Shown one piece after another: positions 1-6,352 of a DNA stretch of 6,352 nt. Source of the stretch: Pseudonocardiales bacterium (GTDB lineage: Bacteria; Actinomycetota; Actinomycetes; Mycobacteriales; Pseudonocardiaceae); NCBI GenBank assembly GCA_013695005.1, contig JACDBJ010000427.1:1-6352 (forward strand). The letters run 5' to 3'. Both the position numbers and the translations under genes were made by a program. Positions within the stretch are counted from its first letter, which is position 1; each line of letters begins with the position of its first letter. Under the pieces are notes generated by a model. The model made no database searches, was not told the origin of the DNA, and worked only from the letters and a program-made list of their open reading frames with translations.

Positions 1-149
1 CAGCGGACCCAGTGCCGGTCGCCGGCCGCAACCACGAGCTCGCCGCCCTCCACCCCACGGTGACCGAGCTCGTGCACCCGAGCGCCGGCCACGGCCTGCC
101 ATTGACCCACCCCGGCTGGTGCCGCGACCTCGTCGCGACACTGCGGTGA
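1..149 (+). CDS. Alpha/beta-hydrolase family protein, C-terminal end (partial)
   Basis: An open frame runs in from the window edge (codons in phase with base 3) and stops at TGA 147-149, giving the last 48 residues of a protein. The tail contains ADPVPV near its start, then AGHGLPLTHPGW and a final DLVATLR. In alpha/beta hydrolases the third catalytic acid commonly sits in a D-P-x-V-P segment and the catalytic histidine in a G-H-x-L-x-x-x-H-P context about 30 residues later. Both are visible here, so the acid and histidine of a Ser-His-Asp triad are likely present; the serine lies outside the window. The substrate cannot be inferred. The gene ends 24 bases before the copper operon's -35 box and is probably a separate transcription unit. 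The family assignment rests on a short tail only. Confidence 0.6.
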   Translation, partial: ADPVPVAGRNHELAALHPTVTELVHPSAGHGLPLTHPGWCRDLVATLR

Positions 150-172
150 GTGAGCACGCTCCGGCCTTCCAG

Positions 173-201
173 TTGCCTACTGTACCCCCCTAGGGTATAT
201 T
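173..201 (+). promoter_or_regulatory. Sigma-70-type promoter of the copper operon
   Basis: A -35-like TTGCCT (173-178) and a -10-like TATATT (196-201) are separated by exactly 17 bases. This is the only AT-rich patch near the csoR start in an otherwise very GC-rich region. The CsoR-type operator sits in the spacer and runs into the -10 box, so repressor binding should block polymerase. Transcription would start near 208, leaving a short leader before the ribosome binding site at 221. Confidence 0.6.
183..197. promoter_or_regulatory. Putative CsoR operator
   Basis: The sequence TACCC-CCCTA-GGGTA is an inverted repeat with 5-base arms (183-187 and 193-197) and a perfect CCCTAGGG core (188-195). 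Known CsoR operators are pseudo-inverted repeats of a C tract followed by a G tract flanked by TA-rich ends, which this matches. It lies upstream of a csoR gene, so autoregulation of the whole operon is the expected arrangement: repression without copper, release when CsoR binds Cu(I). Binding itself is inferred. Confidence 0.65.
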
Positions 202-220
202 CGGACGAGGTTGGTTGCCG

Positions 221-226
221 AGGAGG
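221..226 (+). promoter_or_regulatory. Ribosome binding site of csoR
   Basis: AGGAGG lies five bases before ATG 232. This fixes the start there and argues against the in-frame TTG at 211, which lies upstream of this site. Confidence 0.8.
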
Positions 227-231
227 TCCGG

Positions 232-513
232 ATGAACGGGTACACGCAGGACAAGGATGCCTATCTCAAGCGGATGCGGCGCATCGAAGGTCAGGTGCGC
301 GGCATCGCGAAGATGATCGAGAACGACGAGTACTGCATCGACGTGCTGACTCAGGTCTCGGCGGTCACGAAGGCGCTGCAGGCCGTCGCGCTGGGTCTGA
401 TGGACGAGCACCTGCGGCATTGCGTCATGGAGGCGGCTGAAGTGGGCGGCCAGGTTGCCGAGGACAAGGTCGCCGAGGCCAGTGCCGCTGTTGCCCGACT
501 GGTCAAGTCGTGA
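232..513 (+). CDS. csoR: CsoR-family copper-sensing transcriptional repressor
   Basis: The 93-residue product is a small all-helical DNA-binding repressor of the CsoR/RcnR family (DUF156), which acts in the cytoplasm as a dimer or tetramer and leaves its operator on binding Cu(I). The family opening is clear: YLKRMRRIEGQVRGIAKMI (residues 11-29). The Cu(I) ligand set Cys-His-Cys is present as C35, H60 and C64 (H-x3-C), with Y34 beside the first cysteine. Positions and spacing match the W-C-H-C type copper sensors such as M. tuberculosis CsoR (C36, H61, C65), rather than the nickel, formaldehyde or persulfide branches, which have other ligand patterns. The ATG was chosen for its ideal AGGAGG. 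The gene is first in the operon, downstream of a matching operator, so it very likely represses itself and the copper efflux genes. The stop overlaps an upstream GTG in the copZ frame, and copZ follows closely. Confidence 0.93.
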   Translation: MNGYTQDKDAYLKRMRRIEGQVRGIAKMIENDEYCIDVLTQVSAVTKALQAVALGLMDEHLRHCVMEAAEVGGQVAEDKVAEASAAVARLVKS

Positions 514-530
514 CCGGGACCCAGGAGGGA

Positions 531-536
531 GAGGAG
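531..536 (+). promoter_or_regulatory. Ribosome binding site that decides the copZ start
   Basis: GAGGAG lies six bases before GTG 543. A second purine run, AGGAGG at 523-528, lies just upstream. Both fall inside the reading frame if the upstream GTG 510 were used, which makes GTG 543 the better start. Confidence 0.7.
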
Positions 537-542
537 ACGGCA

Positions 543-752
543 GTGGCCCAGACCACCTACACCGTGACCGGGATGACGTGTGAGCACTGCGTCGCCTCGG
601 TGACCGAGGAGCTCCACGAGATCGACGGCGTCGCACAGGTGTCGGTCGACCTTGCCACCGGTGCGGTCACCGTGACCAGTTCCCAGCCGGTCGACGATGA
701 ACAGATCCGCGCCGCCGTCCAAGACGCCGGCTACGCCCTTGCGGCCAGCTGA
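543..752 (+). CDS. copZ: Heavy-metal-associated (HMA) domain copper chaperone
   Basis: A 69-residue protein made of a single ferredoxin-like HMA domain. The metal loop GMTCEHC (residues 10-16) supplies C13 and C16, the two-coordinate Cu(I) site. The glutamate-histidine between the cysteines (CEHC) is seen in actinobacterial CopZ-like chaperones. The DAGY motif near the end (residues 61-64) and the overall length match the family. It is cytoplasmic and would hand Cu(I) to CopA, or to CopA's own HMA domain, and may also load CsoR. The start chosen is GTG 543, which has a good ribosome binding site and gives the normal domain length. An in-frame GTG at 510 overlaps the csoR stop but would add eleven acidic residues that are unlike the fold. 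It lies 29 bases after csoR and 39 bases before the next gene, in the same operon. Confidence 0.92.
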   Translation: MAQTTYTVTGMTCEHCVASVTEELHEIDGVAQVSVDLATGAVTVTSSQPVDDEQIRAAVQDAGYALAAS

Positions 753-791
753 GGCCGCCCAGACCGTGCGGATGCAGACAGTGAGGATGAC

Positions 792-1720
792 GTGAACACC
801 GCAGCAAAGCTCACCGCCTACGGCGCGGCGCTCGCCCTGCTCTTCGGTGGGGCGTACGCGGCGGGCACTGCCGTCGGCCCGCTGCCGTCCTCGACCGCCG
901 CTGCTGGTGCGCACGGGCAAGCCCAACCTGGTGCCGCCGGAGAGGCCGCACCGGACCAGCCCGGTGGGCTGGCCTCGAGCCAGGCCGGCTACACCCTCAC
1001 GCCCACCAACCCGACGCTGACCCCTTCGACCTCCCAGGACTTCGCCTTCCGCATTAGCGGCCCCGGCGGCGCAACGGTGACCGCATTCGACGTCGAGCAC
1101 GACAAGCGGATGCACCTGATCGTCATCCGTCGTGACACCACCGGATTCCAGCACATCCACCCGGAGATGGACGCCGACGGCACGTGGCGGGTGCCGCTCA
1201 CGCTGCCCGCGGCGGGGGCCTACCGGGCCTTCGCGGACTTCACCCCGACCGGCGGCGAGGGTGCCACGCTGGGCGTCGACCTGTTCGCGCCCGGCGACTT
1301 CCAGCCCATCGCGCATCAGCCCAGCCGCACCGCCCAGGTTGACGGTTACCGGGTCGAGCTGGCCGGTGAGCTGACACCCGGGCAGGACTCTCCGCTGAGG
1401 ATCACCGTGAGTAAGAACGGCCGGCCGGTCACCGACCTGCAGCCTTACCTCGCTGCCTATGGTCACCTCGTCGCCTTGCGCGAGGGCGACTTGGCTTACC
1501 TGCACGTTCACCCCGACGGGGCACCCGGTGACGGACGCACCGCCGCCGGACCTGAGATCGTGTTCATCGCCGAGGTCCCATCGGCGGGTAGCTACCGGCT
1601 GTTCCTGAACTTCCAGCACGCCGGGGTGGTCCGCACCGCGGAGTTCACCATCCAGACGGGTGCGGACGCCACAACCATCCCGCCAAACGCCCCAGCCGGG
1701 CACTCCGACGGAGGGCACCG

Positions 1721-1724
<4 letters not shown>
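792..1724 (+). CDS. Extracytoplasmic protein with two H-x12-HxHP modules (putative copper-binding)
   Basis: I do not recognise a named family; similar proteins of unknown role occur between copZ and copA in other actinobacteria. The 310-residue product starts with a hydrophobic segment (about residues 8-28) without a lipobox cysteine, so it is a signal peptide or membrane anchor. A low-complexity Ala/Gly/Pro linker (33-66) follows. Two beta-rich modules come next. The first has M107-H108, then H121 and H123-P124, ending in AGAYRAF (141-147). The second has H225, H238 and H240-P241, ending in AGSYRLF (265-271). Histidine spacing is identical in both: H-x12-H-x-H-P. The tail adds H304 and H309. 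There are no cysteines. The position suggests copper binding outside the membrane, receiving or buffering ions exported by CopA; this is inference. GTG 792 has GAGG (783-786) upstream and is the only usable start after the copZ stop. Its TGA overlaps the copA ATG. Confidence 0.75.
1710..1715 (+). promoter_or_regulatory. Ribosome binding site of copA, inside the preceding gene
   Basis: GGAGGG lies five bases before ATG 1721 and within the last codons of the secreted-protein gene. Together with the ATGA stop/start overlap it supports coupled translation of the two genes. Confidence 0.75.
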
Positions 1725-4054
<2,330 letters not shown>

Positions 4055-4077
4055 CCCGCACCGGCTCCGGCAGCGGG
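4055..4077. terminator. Possible bidirectional hairpin between convergent genes
   Basis: The 24-base gap between the copA stop and the CDF stop can fold: CCCGC (4055-4059) pairs with GCGGG (4073-4077), and inside it CCG (4061-4063) pairs with CGG (4068-4070) around a GCTC loop, with a small internal bulge. There is no T run on the plus side, as is common in actinomycetes. Its place exactly between two converging genes favours a terminator, but in such GC-rich DNA short stems arise easily. Confidence 0.4.
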
Positions 4078-4078
4078 G

Positions 4079-4621
4079 TTAGGCATGGGGGTCTTCGAGG
4101 TGCTCGGGTCCGGGGCGGTCGGTGATGTCGAACACGGCCGGGTTGGCGTGGTCGACCTGCAGGGTGGCGTGCTCGATGTGATGCTCGGTGGCCAGTAACG
4201 TGGCCAGATCGGTGCGCACGGCGTGGCAGTCCTTGCCCGCCTCGACCAGGATGTGCGCGGACAGCGCCGGCTGGCCGGACGTGATCTCCCAGATGTGCAG
4301 GTCGTGAATCTCGGCCACGTCCGGGCGGGCGGCCATGAGCGTTCCGATCCGTCCCGGGTCAAGCCCGGCGGGGGCGGCTTCCAGGAAGATGCGGCTGGAC
4401 TCCCGCACCAGCCCGACGCCGGCCTTGACCATCAACATCACGACGATCAGGGTCGCAATCGCGTCCGCCCGGGTGAACCCGGTCAAGACCATGACCAGCC
4501 CGGCCACGGCGGTGGCGATGAACGCAAACAGGTCGTTGAGGATGTGCTGGAATGCGCCCTCGGCTCCACGCCGTCCTGATCCATGCTGGGTGCTCGCCGA
4601 GTCTTCCGGCGATCCGGGCAT
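4079..4621 (-). pseudogene. Cation diffusion facilitator (CzcD-like) transporter, N-terminally truncated
   Basis: The open frame of 180 residues matches only the C-terminal part of a CDF family metal(II)/proton antiporter, normally about 300 residues with six helices. Homology begins at about residue 20 (AEGAFQHILNDLFAF), where H26-x3-D30 is the helix-5 half of the transport zinc site. Helix 6 follows (about 52-75, with RADAIATL at 51-58), then the cytoplasmic domain with the family phrase EIHDLHIWEITSGQPALSAH (104-123) and a final VDHANP. Helices 1-4, including the helix-2 H/D half of the metal site, are absent, so it cannot work as a normal transporter. The first about 19 residues look unrelated and ATG 4621 has no ribosome binding site. 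Other minus-strand frames upstream show no missing part, so this is a truncation rather than a frameshift. It converges on copA. It could be a remnant of a zinc/cadmium/cobalt efflux gene; expression as a short protein cannot be excluded. Confidence 0.78.
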
Positions 4622-4658
4622 CCACTACGAGCGGCCGGAGGAGTGTTCGACGGGCCCC

Positions 4659-4862
4659 GTGCGCCAACTCGACGAACTCTGTTGGACTCTGCAGTGCGCC
4701 AGCTGCGGCTCGACCGTCCGCGATCAAGATCACGACGTCCATTTTGGAACACCCCGGCAGGCTGCCGCCTTCGCTTGGACGAACGGGTGGTCTATCACGG
4801 CAACGCGCCTTCGGTGTCCGCGCTGCTCGACCGTCCTCGGCAGGCCCGGTGCTAGCCAATGA
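4659..4862 (+). CDS. Small zinc-ribbon-like protein, coupled to the thioredoxin gene
   Basis: A 67-residue product (from GTG 4659) with two CxxC knuckles, C13-A-S-C16 and C53-P-R-C56, and a middle part WTLQC...DVHFGTP...AAAFAWTNGW. This resembles short actinobacterial zinc-ribbon proteins of unknown function in which a first CxxCG is followed by an aromatic/His strand, an alanine-rich helix ending in GW, and a CPxC. C8 is an additional cysteine. Role unknown; cytoplasmic, as no signal is visible. The TGA (4860-4862) overlaps the ATG of the thioredoxin gene (4859-4861), which strongly supports a real coding frame. The start is uncertain: GTG 4659 has GGAGGAG (4637-4643) but at 15 bases, wider than usual, while GTG 4590 would give 90 residues with no ribosome binding site. 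The frame continues open far upstream, antisense to the CDF remnant, so the true 5' end may have been altered by the same rearrangement. Confidence 0.62.
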   Translation: MRQLDELCWTLQCASCGSTVRDQDHDVHFGTPRQAAAFAWTNGWSITATRLRCPRCSTVLGRPGASQ

Positions 4863-5467
4863 GCGCACGACATCTGTGCCGCGTCATGCCGCTGCTCGTC
4901 GCGATGATCGTGCTGGCCGGCTGCGGAGTCGGCCGAGACGCCGTCACCGTGGGCGGTGACTTCACTTTCGTCGCCCCTGGCGGGCAGACCCGGATCTTCT
5001 ACGACCCGCCCGAGCAGCGTGGCGCGGTGACCGGCCTGTCCGGGGAGAGCCTGCTGGAGCCGGGCAGCCAAATCGAACTAGACGAGTTCGCCGGCCAGGT
5101 CGTCGTGCTCAACATCTGGGGCGCCTGGTGCGGACCCTGCCGGGAAGAGATGCCTGGCCTGCAACTGATCTACGAGCAGACCCGCGCGTCTGGAGTCCGC
5201 CTGCTCGGCATCGATATTCGAGACGACCGCGATGCCGCTGCCGACTTCGTCCGCGATCGAGGCATCACCTACCCCTCGATCTACGACCAGCCCGGCCGGT
5301 CGCTTGCCGTGTTGCGGGGGTTTCCGCGCAACACGGTTCCGGCGACCATCGTGCTCGACCGAGCGCATCGGGTCGCTGCGGTCTTCCTTGCCGCGGTACG
5401 AGTCGGCGAGCTGATGCCGGTGGTGCAACGTGTAGCGGCCGAACCGACGAACGGGCCCGGGTCGTGA
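4859..5467 (+). CDS. TlpA/ResA-like thioredoxin-fold lipoprotein
   Basis: A 202-residue extracytoplasmic thiol-disulfide oxidoreductase. The N-terminus is a lipoprotein signal: basic start, hydrophobic core (about 9-20) and lipobox L19-A-G-C22, so mature C22 would be lipid-anchored. The region before the fold (FVAPGGQTRIFYDPP, 37-51, then LSGESLL) matches the mycobacterial Rv0526-type proteins I know. The thioredoxin domain has the active site WCGPC (W90 to C94) and the cis-proline loop TVPAT with P161. R-E-E-M-P after the active site is typical of TlpA/ResA. Such proteins reduce disulfides outside the membrane, classically apocytochrome c, with electrons from CcdA. The start ATG overlaps the stop of the zinc-ribbon gene and has no strong ribosome binding site of its own, so it probably depends on coupled translation. 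The stop overlaps the ccdA GTG. Confidence 0.9.
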   Translation: MSARHLCRVMPLLVAMIVLAGCGVGRDAVTVGGDFTFVAPGGQTRIFYDPPEQRGAVTGLSGESLLEPGSQIELDEFAGQVVVLNIWGAWCGPCREEMPGLQLIYEQTRASGVRLLGIDIRDDRDAAADFVRDRGITYPSIYDQPGRSLAVLRGFPRNTVPATIVLDRAHRVAAVFLAAVRVGELMPVVQRVAAEPTNGPGS

Positions 5468-6237
5468 GCCTGACCGATCTGGCCATCTCCGGGCCCCTGC
5501 TGGTGGCGTTCTTGCTGGCCCTGGCCGCCGGGGCGTTGTCCTTCGCTTCGCCGTGCTGCCTGCCGCTGGTGCCTGGCTACCTCGGCTATCTGGCCGGTCT
5601 GGTCGGCGCCGAGTCACCGCCGACCGGCTCGGCGGAGCCTGCCCGGTCGGATCGGTGGCGCGTTGCCGGTGCCGCATTGCTGTTCGTCACTGGTTTCACG
5701 GTCGTCTTCGCAGCCGGGGTACTGCTGGTACTCGGGCTGTCCGATCTGCTGATCCAGAACGAGTTGCTGCTGCAGCGCATCGGCGGGGTGGTGACCATCG
5801 CCATGGGGTTCGTCTTCCTCGGCTTCGTTCCCGCCCTGCAACGCGACGCGCGGCCGCGCGTCCGGCCACGGGGTGGATTGGCGGCTGCGCCGCTGCTGGG
5901 CGCCGTGTACGGCCTTGGCTGGACACCCTGCCTCGGTCCCACCCTCACCGGGGTGATCGCGCTGGCCAGCGGCACCCAGATCGGATCGACCACCCTTCGC
6001 GGATCGATCCTGGTGCTGGCCTACTGCCTCGGCTTGGGACTGCCGTTCGTCCTGCTCGCCCTGGGCACCAGCTGGGCGGTGCGCACGACGGGTTGGCTGC
6101 GCCGCCACGTCCGAACACTGCAAGTTACCGGCGGCATCGTGCTGCTCGTGCTCGGCGGCCTGCTCGTCACCGGCCTGTGGGGAGAGTTCATCGCATGGTT
6201 GCGCGGACCCATTGCCGGCTTCACCCTGCCGCTGTGA
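5464..6237 (+). CDS. ccdA: CcdA-family cytochrome c biogenesis / thiol-reduction membrane protein
   Basis: A 257-residue polytopic membrane protein of the CcdA/DsbD-beta family, which moves reducing equivalents from cytoplasmic thioredoxin to extracytoplasmic thiol proteins. The two conserved cysteine regions are present: SFASPCCLPLVPGYLGYL (26-43, with C31 and C32) and GWTPCLGP (C156). Six hydrophobic segments can be seen at roughly 12-33, 66-92, 106-123, 141-165, 180-205 and 219-241. The usual motif is SPC followed by a non-cysteine residue, so the C31-C32 doublet is slightly unusual; C188 is extra. GTG 5464 overlaps the thioredoxin stop (GTGA), giving coupled translation with its likely partner, and this start gives the normal family length. 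A longer open frame upstream lies inside the thioredoxin gene and is not part of the protein. ResB and CcsA, which follow ccdA in the mycobacterial cytochrome c locus, do not follow within the visible 115 bases. Confidence 0.93.
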   Translation: MSLTDLAISGPLLVAFLLALAAGALSFASPCCLPLVPGYLGYLAGLVGAESPPTGSAEPARSDRWRVAGAALLFVTGFTVVFAAGVLLVLGLSDLLIQNELLLQRIGGVVTIAMGFVFLGFVPALQRDARPRVRPRGGLAAAPLLGAVYGLGWTPCLGPTLTGVIALASGTQIGSTTLRGSILVLAYCLGLGLPFVLLALGTSWAVRTTGWLRRHVRTLQVTGGIVLLVLGGLLVTGLWGEFIAWLRGPIAGFTLPL

Positions 6238-6352
6238 GGTCCGCGGCAGCGGCCGGCGTCGAGCATCGAGCCAACAGGTCGGGGTCGAACGGACTCCGCG
6301 AGACTTGCTGGCCGAGGGGTGAGCGCCCGCCGGGCCCGACGCGGCACGTGAT
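6238..6352. other. Downstream region with no supported gene
   Basis: The 115 bases after ccdA stay GC-rich and show no start with a ribosome binding site on the plus strand, no convincing terminator hairpin (only a 4-base CCGC/GCGG stem at 6241-6252), and no recognisable protein end on the minus strand. A converging gene entering from the right edge cannot be excluded because minus-strand frames are open. Confidence 0.4.

Noticed and set aside
510..542. Upstream GTG 510 as the copZ start, overlapping the csoR stop
   Set aside because: It would place both ribosome binding sites inside the coding region and add an eleven-residue acidic extension that is not part of the HMA fold. GTG 543 fits better.
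750..791. Possible CopZ-secreted protein fusion by stop readthrough, since both share one reading frame
   Set aside because: The second gene has its own start and a modest ribosome binding site, and fusing a cytoplasmic chaperone before an export signal makes no biological sense. The shared frame is chance.
4335..4658. Extended N-terminus of the zinc-ribbon frame back to ATG 4335
   Set aside because: This part is antisense to well-conserved CDF coding sequence and shows no domain. Only the part from about 4590 or 4659 onward looks like protein.
4359..4868. Frameshift as the cause of the short CDF gene
   Set aside because: Other minus-strand frames upstream of the junction contain no CDF helix 1-4 motifs, so the missing part is not there in another frame.
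5128..5463. Longer CcdA form starting at 5128
   Set aside because: The extra residues are Arg/Pro/Ser-rich and lie out of frame over the thioredoxin active-site region. GTG 5464 gives the normal length and a GTGA overlap.
6241..6275. Terminator hairpin after ccdA
   Set aside because: Only 4-base stems (CCGC/GCGG, and TCGA/TCGA in the repeated TCGAGC) are found, which is too weak to call in this GC content.

Overview
The window is GC-rich (most codons end in G or C), with GTG starts and overlapping start/stop codons. Its protein families (a short CsoR of the mycobacterial type, a TlpA-like lipoprotein plus CcdA resembling the mycobacterial Rv0526/Rv0527 pair) point to an actinomycete such as a Pseudonocardia- or Mycobacterium-like organism. 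The genus cannot be fixed from the sequence alone.

Layout. (1) 1-149: the 3' end of a plus-strand alpha/beta-hydrolase-like gene. (2) 150-231: a promoter region in which a CsoR-type operator (C-tract/G-tract inverted repeat, 183-197) lies between and over the -35 and -10 boxes. (3) 232-4054: a four-gene copper operon, csoR - copZ - an extracytoplasmic His-motif protein - copA, with short gaps or overlaps. (4) 4055-4078: a 24-base convergent gap with a hairpin. (5) 4079-4621, minus strand: the C-terminal half of a cation diffusion facilitator (CDF) transporter. Its four N-terminal helices are missing, so it is probably a gene remnant. (6) About 4659-6237: a plus-strand, translationally coupled trio made of a small zinc-ribbon-like protein, a TlpA/ResA-like thioredoxin lipoprotein and a CcdA membrane thiol transporter. 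The last 115 bases hold no gene I can support.

How the parts fit. CsoR senses cytoplasmic Cu(I) and should release the promoter. CopZ would carry Cu(I) to CopA, which pumps it across the membrane. The third protein has an N-terminal membrane anchor or signal and two copies of the same histidine motif (H-x12-H-x-H-P), so it could receive or buffer copper on the outer face. This is inference. The zinc-ribbon/TlpA/CcdA trio is a thiol-reduction module. CcdA would pass electrons to the extracytoplasmic thioredoxin, which could repair copper-damaged thiols or serve cytochrome maturation. Its functional link to the copper operon rests only on proximity.

The most interesting items are the duplicated histidine module in the secreted copper-operon protein, the operator/promoter overlap, the abrupt CDF truncation junction next to the zinc-ribbon gene, and the coupled zinc-ribbon/thioredoxin/CcdA unit. 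I do not see an obviously unprecedented system. The operon core is a known type.
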